Shown: positions 1 through 11,590 of the stretch, in pieces
Numbering within the stretch: the stretch's first letter is position 1
Layout of the letters: each line of letters starts with the position of its first letter
Position numbers and translations under genes: made by a program
Assembly (NCBI GenBank): GCA_950295325.1
Contig: OX485804.1
Coordinates: 60,420,533-60,484,532 of the forward strand
Direction of reading: 5' to 3'
DNA from: Polytrichum commune
Taxonomy: Eukaryota; Streptophyta; Polytrichopsida; Polytrichales; Polytrichaceae
DNA length: 64,000 nt
Notes under the pieces: model-generated
What the model was told of the DNA's origin: nothing
The model's database searches: none
The model's input: only the letters and a program-made list of their open reading frames with translations

Positions 1-514
1 CCACCTGGTGAAGGCTATCCACATGCACAAGTTCAGGTATTTTGATATTATTCCCAGATTTGTATCATTTTGAGACCATACCCCAACAAAATCAAGTTTC
101 ATATTAAAATTTGATTTATTTGTATTTTTACCTTCCATACAAATGTGTGCCTTGTGGGACGATGACAAACATTATTTTCACATAAAATTATGACCCACAC
201 CTCCCTCCCTCTATTTGCTTCCTCAACCAAATTCATAATATGACCAATGTTCTTCATGGGCCCATCATCTACCCAATTAAAAAAACCAAAGAAAAACTCA
301 TCATAATGTTGACCCATGAAAACTCTAGCTGGAGGCACCAACTAATGAAGGTTTGTCCATTTGCACAAATCCGAGGCATTTGCTATTATTATTATCATCA
401 TTATGGCACAAATAAAAAATCCAATTGCAGAGAGAACCCAAAATACAACCAACCCGGCCGAAACAACGTAGCTTATGGAAATCAAGAAACTTTGCTATTA
501 TCTTCAAGGTTGAA
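1..514. repeat. Degenerate AT-rich repeat units, non-coding
   Basis: I see no gene here. The opening phrase (CCACCTGGTGAAGG, then a stretch with 'atgcacaag') recurs in altered form near 331 and again at 1779-1815 just beyond the foldback element. Phrases such as 'tgacccacacctccctcc' and 'gcaaacat..tgcacac' recur around 1900-2000, 2240-2350 and 2540-2610. This suggests an old, decayed repeat array into which the neighbouring foldback element was inserted. The unit length is irregular and the alignment was done by eye. Confidence 0.4.
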
Positions 515-1766
515 GGAGGATGTTAAGTTCCCCCCATGAACTTTTCGGGGGAGGAATATCAAGATTTTATGGACCCGACCGAAAATTGCTAGCTGCCCAC
601 CCGACTTCGAAAAAACCATTCCCCTTGCATTCTTGAAGGTCACTCATCCACAAATCCCATATTGCATGAAACTTCATCTTCAAGGTTTCAAATCCAATAT
701 ATATGTTCACTTCCATTGACTAAGTAATCAATTGACTAGGATTTCATATTCAAAGTGAAACTGCCAATAAAACATGTAATTAACATGGAAGTCAAAAATA
801 TTACAAAATCCTCATTAGCATTGAGGTTTTTATTTTTATTTTTGTGACTTACCATTGAGAGGGTCTTTGTCATTCTAAAATGGAACTAAAATTAATTAAT
901 TAAGTTAATAAGTTAATAATTTGATAATCTATAATATTTTAGTTAATACCTTCTACTATCACAAAGTTTTCATACGCATTTAAACTAATTGAGTGTGGTT
1001 AATGTAATTAAGTCTAATAAATTATGATTAATCCTGATTAATTCAAATTAAGCCCAATTAAATCAGAAAGCATGCTTACCAAATTAATTAATCTTACTTA
1101 AGCATAGAATGTACTTACTTGAATTAATCTTGATTTACTGGAACTAACTCCAGTAAATACAATATAATTAATTATGCTTAATTAATTTGGTAAGCATATT
1201 TCATGATGTAATTGGGCTTAATTATGATTAATCATAATTAAATAGACTTAGTTACAGTCAATCACACTTAATTAGTTTAAATGCATATGAATACTTTGTG
1301 AAAGTAGAAGGTATTAACTAGGCTATAATATTTAACATATTAAAAATATATCACTAATTTTAGTTCCATTTTAGAATGACAAAGACCCTTTCAATGGTAA
1401 GTCACAAAATTTATAACCTGAGTGCTAAAGAGGATTTTGTAATATTTTTGACTTCCAAGTTAATTACATGCTTTATTGGCGGTGTCACTTTGAAAATGAA
1501 ATCCTAGTCAATAGCTTACTAACTCAATGGAAGTGAACATATATATTGGATTTGGGACCTTGAAGACGAAGTGCACTCAATATGGGATTTGTGGATAAAT
1601 GGCCTTCAAAAATGCAAAGGGAATGATTTTTTTGGAAGTCAGGCGGGCGGACAACAATTTTCGGTCAGATCCAAAAAATCTTGATTTTCTGGACAAGCGG
1701 CTGCCCCTGCCCGAATATTCCTCCCCCGAAAAGTCCGTGGGGGGGGGGGGGAACTTAACATCCTCC
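515..1766. mobile_element. Old foldback (inverted-repeat) element, about 1.25 kb
   Basis: The two halves are inverted copies of each other. Left arm 515 to about 900 pairs with right arm about 1330 to 1766. The inner part also pairs: 'ttaataccttctactatcaca' near 943 matches the reverse complement near 1300. Identity looks roughly 80-90 percent by eye, so the element is old. The ends carry a G-run/C-run hairpin: GGAGGATGTTAAGTTCCCCC, then GAACTTTTCGGGGG. The order resembles the ends of the much younger element at 46332-49394, so the two probably belong to one family. No clear target-site duplication is visible. The short ORFs inside carry no recognisable domain. Confidence 0.8.
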
Positions 1767-3937
1767 ATTGTCAAGAGCACCACCTAGTGAAAGATGGCAA
1801 CTTGCACGAACACAAGACTAAATATTCATAGGGTAAATCAACCACAAAAATTCAACTAACGCAATTAACATCATTTTATTTATGCGTCCACCTTTAAGAC
1901 AATTTTGTGGCACATGGTGAATGCGGCAAACATCCTCTGCACACAATAGAATTGTGACTTGTACTTACATATGCTCCTACCTACTTGCACATCCTACCAT
2001 CACCATCACCCCTCATTAACTCACTCACCACTCCATAGTAAATAAATCCAAGGGAAACCCCATCCTTCCCCTCCTTTATTTTATGCTAAACCAATACACC
2101 TCATTTCAAGTGACCCTAAACACCCCATTTCAATTGGCACTACCCAATAAAAGTTGTGTGCTCACATGTATGATATCAATCCCAAGGTTATATCAATATA
2201 CCCCTTGAAATGTTGTAAACCACTTTACATATATAAACTCACCTTGTAGATGAACGCATGTTATATGATAAATGAAACACACATTATTTGCACACTGATA
2301 GAAATGTAACTTACTTACCTAAGCACCAACTTACCTCTCTCCTAACACCATCGAGGTCCTTCATGGCCACCAATAAGGAACCTTCCTTTGAGTTTTTATC
2401 ATATCTATTGACCCAATAAATCTTATGTCACATGTTGCAGACAACCCACATGTACAAAACCATGTAATGCTACATCTAAGGTCTAATCAACCTCCAAAAA
2501 ACCAACATCCATGTTGCTATAAAATAAATTGTTTATGACTTGACGAACGTGTGACATAGTGAATGCAACAAACACTTGTAAATAAGTGCATAAAAAACCC
2601 CATTATAATTTGAGTTGCCTTTTAGGAGGTTAATCTATCTAGGGCTTTTGTGGGCGTGGATTCTAGTCCAAAGTGTGATTTTTGGATCTCAATCTATTCG
2701 CAAACCTGGCCATTAGATTTTCCATCCGTTTTTGCATCCAGTAAGGGCATGCCATGCATGGGTTGCATCTTTCTAAATCTACTAACCACATGGGCTATTC
2801 CCTCATACATAGAGGGAAGCTAAGACATAAGTGGTGAGTGGTGAATGGTAACTTATTAAGGAGTAGAAGTTCAGTGTGAGCAATAAGGCAAATGCTAGCC
2901 AAATTGACATGGGTATAGGGGTATCAAATGGAACTTCAACCCATATGTATGTAATTCACGAAATGTTGAGTGTGTGAAATGACACCTATTACCATGGAAT
3001 TATGAAAACACTCAAAATCAAATGTTGTAGTTTATTATAATATATTGCAAACATCAGTGAATTTAACCACAAGAAGACAAGATCATAATTTTTCATATAA
3101 TGACAAGTATGGATACGAATATCAAAATTTGACAAACATGGCTACTCATGTGAAAGAAAAGAAAAGAAAAAAACGCATGTGGTTCTAGTTACACCAATGT
3201 GTGAAGTCCATTCACCGCCTCCTACCTAAGACCACATGATCGTAGGGTGTGGAGGTGACTTAATTCCTATTATCGTATGTGGACCTTTGATTAATCAAGT
3301 TTGCATCCATAGGTAGATAAATGATCGGTTTTAGTAAGGATTTTAGTCCAATGGTACATGGTTTGTTTTTATGTAGTTTTATTTTGTTTAGTATGATGAA
3401 TGCTAGATATCTAATGGCTATTTGGGAGAGTGTTTCCATTGTTTGTGTATTTTGGTTTGGGGGGTTTGTAGGTTTTTGGAGGTGTTCAATTATGGTGCCT
3501 CTCATGCTTGCATTAATGACGATGGGTGGGTAGGACTATCTAGCCTTGTTGGGATATTTTTGAATATAGAGTGTTATAGTGGTCAATTTTCTAGACATAG
3601 CTTCAACTTGGAAATATGTCGTCTGAATTCAATTATTTGTACATTGATATTTGAGCTAGGTTTAAAAGAGGGTTTGATTGTGGGTGGGGCTTCAATTATA
3701 CGCACTATGTGTTTTAAGGCAAGTAATGCATATGTATCACGGTAGGTAGCACAAACATGGGAGTAGCCATGAGGGTATGGTGTTGTCGGGTGTGTGATCA
3801 CTAGTTTACCTATGTTTATTAGGGTAGAACAACATGTTGTAGGGTGTGCTAGTAGGGTGTTGGCTAGCGCATGTACTATTTTGTTATGTTTTTTTGGTCC
3901 ATATGTTGTTTATGCAACATGATAGTGGGTTGTTATG
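1767..3937. other. Intergenic, degenerate repeats, no gene seen
   Basis: The stretch resumes the repeat phrases that precede the foldback element, then becomes unannotatable AT-rich sequence. Open frames at 3260-3801 are short, lie on both strands and show no domain. I see nothing else to support. Confidence 0.4.
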
Positions 3938-4040
3938 TAAATATTGATCGTGTATCACTGCAACTCGAGTACCAACCACCACTAACAACTAAAACTAAAA
4001 CATAGCAAAGACATACTACATATCAAACCTCCACGACGGA
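3938..4040 (+). repeat. Dispersed repeat, possible LTR piece (copy 1)
   Basis: About 100 bp containing 'gatcgtgtatcactgcaac' and 'gagtaccaaccaccacta' is closely repeated at 13247-13345 in the same orientation. Here it directly follows, in minus-strand sense, the broken end of the gypsy reverse transcriptase. It may be a terminal-repeat fragment, but no complete LTR pair was found. Confidence 0.5.
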
Positions 4041-4095
4041 CACCATGGAATGGGAGCTCGTGATAGCCGAATCTCAAGTCTAGGGTGTTAAAGAC

Positions 4096-4530
4096 TCAAG
4101 AAAATCCAATGGCATCGAACAACTCTTCCGGAATTGATATCGGATACCGATACGACTTGGTCTTCCGGTAAACTGGACGGTAATCCCCGCACATCCACTT
4201 CTCTGCCCAATTGCCAAAGACATCATTCTTGGATAACATAACCGTAACACAAGTGTACATCCCGTTGGAGAGTTCGATCAACTTTGTTGTTAAGAGCTCT
4301 CAACAACAAACTTGGATGCCCATCCTCTCGGAGACACCGAGCCTATAAGGTCTCAAAAAAAACAGGATGGTCATCCTTTAGCTGAATGTAAGTGGGTTTT
4401 CTTCTGTAGCCTTCAAAATCCTAAAGGCTAAAAGCAAAACACCTACGGTACAAGTGAATAAATGCTTGTACCTTTCGTGTCTCAATACCAATGAGATGAG
4501 GGCCTAATTCCAATGGCCAATCATCAAACT
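4096..4530 (-). pseudogene. Ty3/gypsy reverse transcriptase, N-terminal block
   Basis: The minus-strand translation contains FGNWAEKWMCGDYRPV followed by a K-x-K-S-x-R-Y-P-x-x-x-P-E-E-L-F-D-A-I-G-F-S pattern. This is the typical start of gypsy reverse transcriptase. Upstream (4530-4290) the usual pre-RT region is readable through stops: a DDHPVFF segment (family norm about DDxPIFRRPYRLS), then a 'GLIELSNG'-like segment. The palm catalytic motif (YxDD) is absent because the element is cut off near 4090. Family assignment is firm; function is lost. Confidence 0.8.
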
Positions 4531-4815
4531 CTGTGATCTTCCTCTCCACCAAAGGGGAACCACCTGATGCTAGCACAAACTCTAACTACTACTCACATGA
4601 GGGGACATTAATCATGCCCTTAACCTCAATGCCAACAATAGACTCTGGCCTCTCTTCATCACCACCAACATGTCATGATAAACCACCTCCGGAAGTGGAG
4701 AATCAAATGAAATCATTCATGGGAATATCCTTCGTGCCTCCCCCCTCCCAAACTTGGAAGCCAAAGCAACATAAACCCGTTGAGCTCGAAGCTCCTTCAT
4801 CACATGTTGCTTGAA

Positions 4816-5930
4816 TCATGAGATTTGTTGGGCTTCTACAACCATGGCCTCGATTCTCTCCTTCATGGATGTGGACTGTTGTGCCTCCTGACTAGAGTCC
4901 TCTGCCCCCAGAGACAACAACTGGTCATCATGATGCCTTTGCAATGCAAGGCATAAAACAACAGTCCTCACCAAGGTATTAAAATCCATGGTTTGGCCCA
5001 ACACAAATCGTCGTTGGCCTTTAGAAAGGCAAAGAACTATTGTGGTTCCAGTCTAGAATCCCATGGCACACTCCCGTTCATCGGGAAAGGGTTTGCAATG
5101 GTTTTAGTGTGAGCGTCCCACACCATATTAGGCCCCTGATTGGCAATTGGACTGATCACGCGGAATGCGAATGATTGTGGAAAAGTCATAAAGATTGGGA
5201 AGGCCCTCCGTGGTGCCCCTACTTTGTTGACCAATGCAAATAGGGGTAAATCATCTCAAACAACCGGCAAAAATGTTCGGTTTGGATCCAAGATGTCATA
5301 CACCTTTTGATTAGAAGGCGAAGGCATTGCATAGAATGTTGTAGCTAAAGTAAAGAGCAATGCAAGGTTGCTCCAAAGCCATTGGGGACGGTGAGAATAC
5401 AAACTAAATCTTGAGACATCCACAAAAATGGGATCTTCAAGGTGTTGACAAACATAATGTCTGCCCTCCAACACCTTATCTCAAGAGAATTCCAACAAAG
5501 GTACATTACCGAATATGTACCCTAGAAGGGAAGGTTGGTGGACAAACCACCAATGCATAAGCCGGATGAGGTCCCAGAAAAGACTAGACCTAGGATCCTC
5601 TAAACCTCGGCATGCTCTAGCATATGAGTGGCCCTAGCATGGCCATCCCGCAATCACTAGTTGCACGGGACCCAACATTCAGAAGTTTTCCTCGCTGATA
5701 CGTGTAATATCACGAGGAAGACGTCCAAAACATTCACGGTTGGCAGTCGGGTTTAATTGTTGTGGGTACAAAACCATGAATTGGTGTAAATGGTGAAGAG
5801 CCACACATGTGGACATATGATTGGCATCCACATAGACATACTATCGAACCGTGAGGCCATCCTTCAACACGACTGCCAATCATGTCCCGATGCCCTCAAA
5901 CAATTCCACCAAAGTGATCCCCTCATCTGG
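4816..5930 (-). pseudogene. C5-cytosine DNA methyltransferase-like domain of the gypsy element, broken
   Basis: Cytosine-5 methyltransferase motifs appear in order on the minus strand, largely in one frame. Motif I: ITLVELFEGIGT (5883-5918), the AdoMet-binding F-x-G-x-G loop. Then YVYVD, the acidic residue of motif II. Motif IV: LVIAGWPC-stop-GHS (5625-5648), where the P-C dipeptide holds the catalytic cysteine and the next codon, CAG in family logic, is TAG. Motif VI: YIFGNV (5502-5516), where E-N-V is expected, so the glutamate is lost. Motif VIII: SHRPQWLWSNL (5364-5399). Then FPIFMTFPQSFAFR, and a motif-X-like LGQTMDFN at 4981-5004. At least five in-frame stops make it non-functional. The arrangement is closer to DNMT3/DRM-style than to bacterial enzymes, judging by motif VIII, but this is inference. 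Confidence 0.75.
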
Positions 5931-6517
5931 CGGACACCATGGAATAGGATATGCCAACAGTGATGGGGTATGCGGTATGACTAAGCATTGTAGAACCCAT
6001 AGAGAACACACTTTCCTCACATCTCCAAAATAGCTATGCAAAATTGCACCAAGAAGGAAGAAAGTCTTTGGGATGACGCACCAATGCACCCTTAGGTATT
6101 ATCTCCCATTAATCCTTAGTACTTCCCATGAGTGTTAGTGTCTCCTCCTATAAGACGGAGCCACGCGGCAATGTGTCGACAATAGCACCACATCCAAAAC
6201 AAATAAATAATGATGCTATGGTCGCGATTGCCGCAAACGCAACAAGAATAAGCTCCCTCCGGTTGTTCCCAATTGAACAACCTAGTCGAATTCACGCCTC
6301 CTCAGTCCAATTATCTAAACCAAAACCGATGGGATAGAGTGCCTACTGTCCAACTAAAATGTCGTAGTTGGTCACATTTGTCACCGCACACATGAGAAAA
6401 AGAGGTGCAGGTGGATCTCCAAGTGTTACTCGGAAGCTAAGATATAATGGCTCCACCTGGCCAATGGATATGACAATAGTCAATAGACAGGGAACTAAGT
6501 CGTCGGCCGTCAATTAC

Positions 6518-6571
6518 AACTCATGGGCAAGCCTTTAGTCGATCATAACTGGTTGTGCCTCCAAATCCATC
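6518..6571 (-). pseudogene. Gypsy retropepsin-like fragment
   Basis: The minus strand reads MDLEAQPVMID, a stop, then RLAHEL. In related elements this position reads like D-S-G-A-Q-P-V-M-I-G, the active-site Asp-Ser/Thr-Gly of an aspartic protease. Here the D-S-G is degraded to D-L-E. Its position between zinc knuckle and methyltransferase supports the call. The match is short and made by eye. Confidence 0.5.
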
Positions 6572-7525
6572 ACCCCACAATGGAGAGCAACCCGAGTAGC
6601 GTTGTCCTTAGTCTAACTGACTACCAAAATGCTAGTGTCATTCAACATTTGTACGATGCCTGGTCGAATGCCCCGGCGTTTGCGAACATGTCTAGCAGCT
6701 ACATCAGATATGTAAGTTAGTTCCACGGATACCGGTGAGTCATAAGATGTGGATAGCCGCCGCCATATGAAGTGTATGATTCAAAAGACGTAATGGTCTC
6801 CATGGCAAACCTCGCTCACCATTTGGCCACTTCCTCATGATCCTCAGTGGCAACGATGTTTGTAGTGGCTTAAGCCATGGTCAAAGAAGACAATGATGTC
6901 TTCCCTTTCAAAATCCTACATACTAGGTGGAAAACCTTAGCATGTTGGAGGCCTGATGACGACCACTCCATTGTTGTGAACAAAGGTGTGTGTAACACTT
7001 TGGACGCCAACGTGTGCACCATGTCGATCGATGAATTCAAAGACTTCATATTCAAATTACAATTACTGTCAGTTTGGATAACATCTACCAATCCAAAAAA
7101 CAATGGTAGCGTGCCTGACCAATATGATCCACAAGACCATTGTCTCGAGCTCATAAGCTCTTCATAGACTCTCATGTGGTCTAAGGTGTTGATCGTGACA
7201 CGGATTGAGCACATGTCATGGCTGCCAAACTCACCACCTCCCCATAAACTCCGAACATATAATAATATGGAGTGGAAGAGCTAGCCTTAGCTTCGGATGA
7301 AGCCAAATTTTTGAAGATCTCCTCGAAGGCGCTAATTTTTGCCTCCAACGTCTTCTCCCGTCCAGAATAAGGGCATTTGTCTGAATGAATATCGAATCAC
7401 TTATCCATCATGTGATTGAACCTTCCACAATCTAAACACTTCAACTCCTTCGACGAAACTTAGCAGAGACAATTGTCTTCCACTTCGGTTTTTCCACGGT
7501 TTAGACCTTCTTTTGTTTCAAAATA

Positions 7526-7566
7526 CAATCTTTTTTAGCGTGGCCCGACTCCCCACAAGACCAATA
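7526..7566 (-). pseudogene. Degenerate CCHC zinc knuckle of gag
   Basis: The minus strand reads Y-W-S-C-G-E-S-G-H-A-K-K-D-C. This is the nucleocapsid zinc knuckle C-x2-C-x4-H-x4-C with its first cysteine changed to tyrosine (TGT to TAT). Basic residues follow (LKQKK). It marks the gag end of the gypsy remnant and gives its orientation. Confidence 0.7.
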
Positions 7567-8159
7567 GTATAAGATTTTGTGCACCTCTACCTCTGCAAAT
7601 CTTATAGTCGCAACCATAATCTTCTAAGATATGCTAGAAGTCTACTAGCAAGGACACCAAATTAGTAGCATTGTCCTAACACAACGCACGATTACACTGC
7701 TCCACAACAATGAATGCCTATGAGAATGTCGCTTATGAGAGTGTCGCCTAATCACCATAATTAAAAAGAAAACATCATTTTTATGCCAAATACCTCCCAC
7801 AACTTGACTTGGAAGAAGTGTAAGCCAACCACAAGCTCACCGCAATCCCACGTCCTCCGTATGTTCCCGGATGCTCCCGCAAACTCTTCCCATAATGCTC
7901 CACCTCTTCCGAAAGCCAAACACCTTAATTTCTCATAAGGTGATTATGTCTGATCGTCTTCGAGCCCCCAATTTCCGTTCTTGATTAATGAAAACATAAT
8001 AGGCAAAGAAATCGCCAAAGTTCGTCTTTTATGTATCTAAAAATTTCACCTCCAAAAAAATGAAAATAAGAACGCCTCCAACCAAAGGTGGTGGGAGGGG
8101 GGTTGTTACTGGTTGCCACCAGCCAGGAGAGCAAACGACAAACAATGGCCAGCTAGGGG

Positions 8160-8960
8160 CTCGGCTCCCAGAGTCGGCTCCTCCCCTTCATTTAAAAAAA
8201 ATCTATTTCTCCACTTCTAATCAATAATTCGCTTTCAAAGCTCAATGCCATGAATTCCTACTTGTAAACGACCAAATGACATGAAGTTCTATAAAAAAAA
8301 ATCAATGATTCCTCACCACAATTCACCTTGATATGCCATTCATAAGGAAATATTATTTTTCTTGTTACTTCAACAATCCACGGTGTTCTTCACTCCGACA
8401 CTTTGCAAATTTGTCGCTCATTGCCTTCACATTCTCCCTTGTGTGTTATATCTCAAAAATGAAGAAGAAAAGAGGAAAAATGAGGCAATCTTGCCAAATG
8501 AGAAGGAAGATAGTCAAATCCTAGCAAAATCTTTAATTCTCTCTTGAAATGCACACAATTAATCAAGTAATCTCTCACTCCACCAAAGGAGAATCCAAGA
8601 GTGTAAGTAAGGGGAGAAGAACTCAAAATTTTATTGCAAGAACATGCAATCTTCACCTCACACAATCTCTCTCTAAACACTCATTCATAAGGCTTGACTT
8701 GGCAAGAATGCCAAGCCAAGGAGGAGGCTCCTCACTTAGGAGCATTTCTCCAATTCCTAGGGTTCATCCATCCAACTTTAAATGGATGAAACCCCCCAGA
8801 TGCGGTGTGGACGCCGACGCCGCACACCGTGACATGGTGGAGGCACGAGTGGTTCTGGTGAGGTGTGCAAAGGTTACAAAAGGGGTATATCTTGTTTTGA
8901 GGATGTTTTTGTTTTTTTTAAATCCTCTAAAATTTGCTTGTATTTTTAAGAATACCTAAT
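8160..8960 (+). repeat. 0.7-kb repeat, left arm flanking the copia remnant
   Basis: This block is repeated in reverse complement at 10905-11590, and its inner 0.35 kb again in direct orientation at 13350-13690. Shared landmarks include 'gagtgtaag', 'catgcaatctt', 'gccaagccaaggaggaggct' and 'catccatccaa'. The outer part of the pair also matches (compare 8300-8345 with the reverse complement of 11395-11440). Open frames within it (for example 8549-8959) are not conserved between copies, so it is non-coding. It may be terminal-repeat or untranslated sequence of a retroelement. Confidence 0.7.
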
Positions 8961-10085
8961 TTAAAGACTTTATGTAATTTGTGCATATGTAATCCAAGGG
9001 GTTTCCCATAACAAGTTATAACATTTAAAACAAAGATATGAGGAAGATAACCATGCATTTACCCATGGTAATGTAGTTTTAAAATGGGTTATGAGTGCAC
9101 TTTCATTTTTTCTTAATGAAAATTTTGAGGTTAGAAACTGAGCCATTGTGTTGGGTGGAAGTTTGGGGGATTGATGGCTAGTATGATGTTTGATGTTCGA
9201 TGAGGTGGAAAGGGGTGTTAATAATGTGTTTATTTTTTATTTTTTATTTTTGCTAGTTTATATCCTTTGTCATTACAATGGTAGCATGTGTGGGCTCTAA
9301 TTGTTTGGATGGTGATGTTGGGAGGTAAGGTTGTGATATTGTTTATGACATGAACTATAAGGAGTTTATTGGGATGGTTGTTTTGGGCTGACGAGTTATT
9401 AACATGGTTGAGGAGCATAAAAAAGAAAGAAAAACTAACATCATTATTTCATACTAACGTGAATGTAAGCTTATTGGCCATATCTAGTTTGAGAGTCCAT
9501 TCGATACATGACATGATACATGACATGATTTACTACTTGCCTCATGGTGGGCATGGTCTATTTTAAAGTAACAATGACTAGGAATAATTATTTTCTTGGA
9601 TTCTCGGGATGCTTAGTCAGGGGGGAATTTGTTTGTTTGTTTTGTATTAGGTGTGCTAGGTATTTCATGGCTATTTTGTCTATTTATTTTCATGATTTTA
9701 TTTATTTTTTGGAGAGGGATATGGAGATATTTTAGGAGGTTTGGTGTGTGTTTGTGTTGGTGGCTTGGGATGGGTATTGTGTATTTGACTAACTCCTTAA
9801 TGATGTTTGGGATAAAACGTAATTTACTTGGTGAGGGTGCGGATGCTTATTTGTTCTCCCTTGGGATTTGTGGTATATAAGGTCAAAAATTATTTGTGTG
9901 GTAGGGAATTGTGAGATTGGGGGTGAAATATGTGTGGAGAAGGGAGGTGGGCATAGGTCTTGGTAATGGTTATTCGGTAAGTTTTGGAGTCTTCTTAGTA
10001 TTGTGACAGAGCGGGGGTCTAACCTTATTATTATGCTAGTGTCGCATTTACTGGGGATTGGGCTAATGGATACGATAAATACGAA
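8961..10085. other. No gene seen between repeat arm and copia remnant
   Basis: AT- and GT-rich sequence with short overlapping frames and no recognisable domain. It should represent the interior of the decayed retroelement, upstream of the integrase fragment, but I cannot read gag or protease here. Confidence 0.3.
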
Positions 10086-10800
10086 TACTTGGTGGTTTTT
10101 TGAGGAAACATGGCATTGCACAACAAACCTTGTCATCTTACATGCCGAAACAAAACAGCGTGGCGGAGCGAGCCAACTGGATTGTTGTAGAGATGGCACG
10201 GTCCATGATTTAGAGGCAGTGTGCAATGCGGTGTATGTGCAAAATTGGTGTCCAGCCAAGGCCGTCGAATATGACACCCGAGGAGGCGTGGAGTAGGAGG
10301 ATGCCACACGTCTCCCACATGCGCATGTTCGGTTGTGTGGCTTATATGAAGGTGCCGGATCAAAGGTGAAGGAAGTTGGACGCAAAGGGCATCAAGTGTT
10401 TGTTTCTTGAATATTGTGAAGGCACCAAGGTATATCGGCTCATTTGCTTGGAGACGAAGAAAATAATCAAGAGTCTGGACGTGGTGTTTTTTAAGACAAA
10501 ACACATTTGGAGGATTGTCAAAGTGGGAGAATTGACGAAGCACCCGCGGTCAAGGTGGATATATCCCCAAAATCGGACACGGAGGACTTGGACGCGAGCG
10601 ACAATGTTTCAGAGCAAGATGAGGAGTCCGACATGGAGAAGGAAGCGGAAGCCAACGTTCCGGCCGTAAAATCCACACGTAGCAGGGAGGTCTCGAAACT
10701 TGATACTAGTAAGAAAACCATAACCAAACCACCCCCAACATCGCAATATGGCATTGATACTATGGACAATTCTAGGTATCCGGGATAGGCCACGCGAACC
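10086..10800 (+). pseudogene. Ty1/copia integrase C-terminal region, broken
   Basis: Two frames give copia integrase text. At 10141-10213: PKQNSVAERANWIVVEMARSM, then a stop (family pattern P-Q-Q-N-G-x-A-E-R-x-N-R-T-I-V-E-M-A-R-x-M). At 10275-10497: PEEAWS, HVSHMRMFGCVAYMKVPDQR, a stop, then a lysine-led stretch with GIKCLFLEYCEGTKVYRL and IIKSLDVVFF. These correspond to the end of the catalytic core and the following conserved GKxP..H-L-R-x-F-G-C region. An acidic Asp/Glu/Ser-rich segment follows (10540-10680), as is usual between integrase and reverse transcriptase in copia elements. A frameshift and two stops inactivate it. No reverse transcriptase was found after it. Confidence 0.85.
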
Positions 10801-10904
10801 ACATTCCGCAACCCCAAGATAAAAAAACATGCAAATATGACAATTTTTGGGGAATTTAGAAATTTGAGAGAAGCAATTGAATCGAGTGATGATAGCAAGT
10901 GTGT

Positions 10905-11590
10905 CACAGTATGCGGCGTCGACGGCCGCACCTTATCAGTTGGGCTACATCCATTTACATTTGGATGGATGATACTTAGATGTGAAGAAAAAGGCTCCTA
11001 AGTGAGGAGCCTCCTCCTTGGCTTGGTATTCTTCCAAGTCAAGTCTTGTGAATGAATGTGTGAAGAGAGCTTGTGTGAGGTGAAGATTGCATGTTTTTAT
11101 AATAAATCTTGAGTTCTTCTCCCATTTCTTACACTTTTGGATTCTCCCGTGGTGGAGTGAGAAATAGCTTGACTCATTGTGTACATTTGAAGAGAGAATT
11201 AGAGTTCTTGCAATGGTTTGACTCTCTTTCTTCTCACTTGGCAAGAATGTTTCATTTTTTAAATTTTCTTCTTCATTCTTGAGATATTATGCGCAAGGAA
11301 AGGCACGAGGACAAGGAGTGACGAAGTTGTGAAGTGTTGGAACGAACAACACCGCGGATTTGCGAAGCAACAAGAAGAAAAATGTTTGCTTGTGAATGTC
11401 ATATCAATGTGAAGTGTGGTGATAAATTAATGGATTGTCCATGCAATTTTCTGTCATATGATCATTGACAAGCTTTAAATCACACCATTAAGTTGTGAAA
11501 AATAATTCTCAATGCGGATTCAAGAAAGATTCATTTAAAATCTTCAAAAAAAAAGGAGGAGTGCAAGAGCCGGCTTTCGGAGCCGGAGCT
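10905..11590 (-). repeat. 0.7-kb repeat, right arm (inverted relative to 8160-8960)
   Basis: Reverse complement of the left arm, starting with a 'gcggcgtcgacggccgca' segment that pairs with 8800-8840. With the left arm it brackets the copia integrase fragment. Because the arms are inverted rather than direct, they are not an ordinary LTR pair; rearrangement or insertion of two oppositely oriented elements is likely. Confidence 0.65.

Larger units (their letters stand above)
4090..7990 (-). mobile_element. Decayed Ty3/gypsy retrotransposon carrying a methyltransferase-like domain
   Basis: Read on the minus strand, decayed retroelement modules appear in order: a CCHC-type zinc knuckle (7526-7566), a retropepsin-like segment (about 6518-6571), a C5-cytosine-methyltransferase-like domain (about 5930-4870), the conserved run into reverse transcriptase (about 4530-4290), and the first reverse-transcriptase block (4281-4096). 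Sequence then stops matching, so RNase H and integrase are missing. Many stops and frameshifts interrupt all parts; it cannot make a polyprotein. The boundaries at both ends are approximate. The methyltransferase lies between protease and reverse transcriptase in what otherwise looks like a standard gypsy gene order. Confidence 0.75.

Noticed and set aside
6128-7167. Plus-strand frames across the gypsy remnant
   Set aside because: They are antisense to the recognisable minus-strand gag and protease remains.
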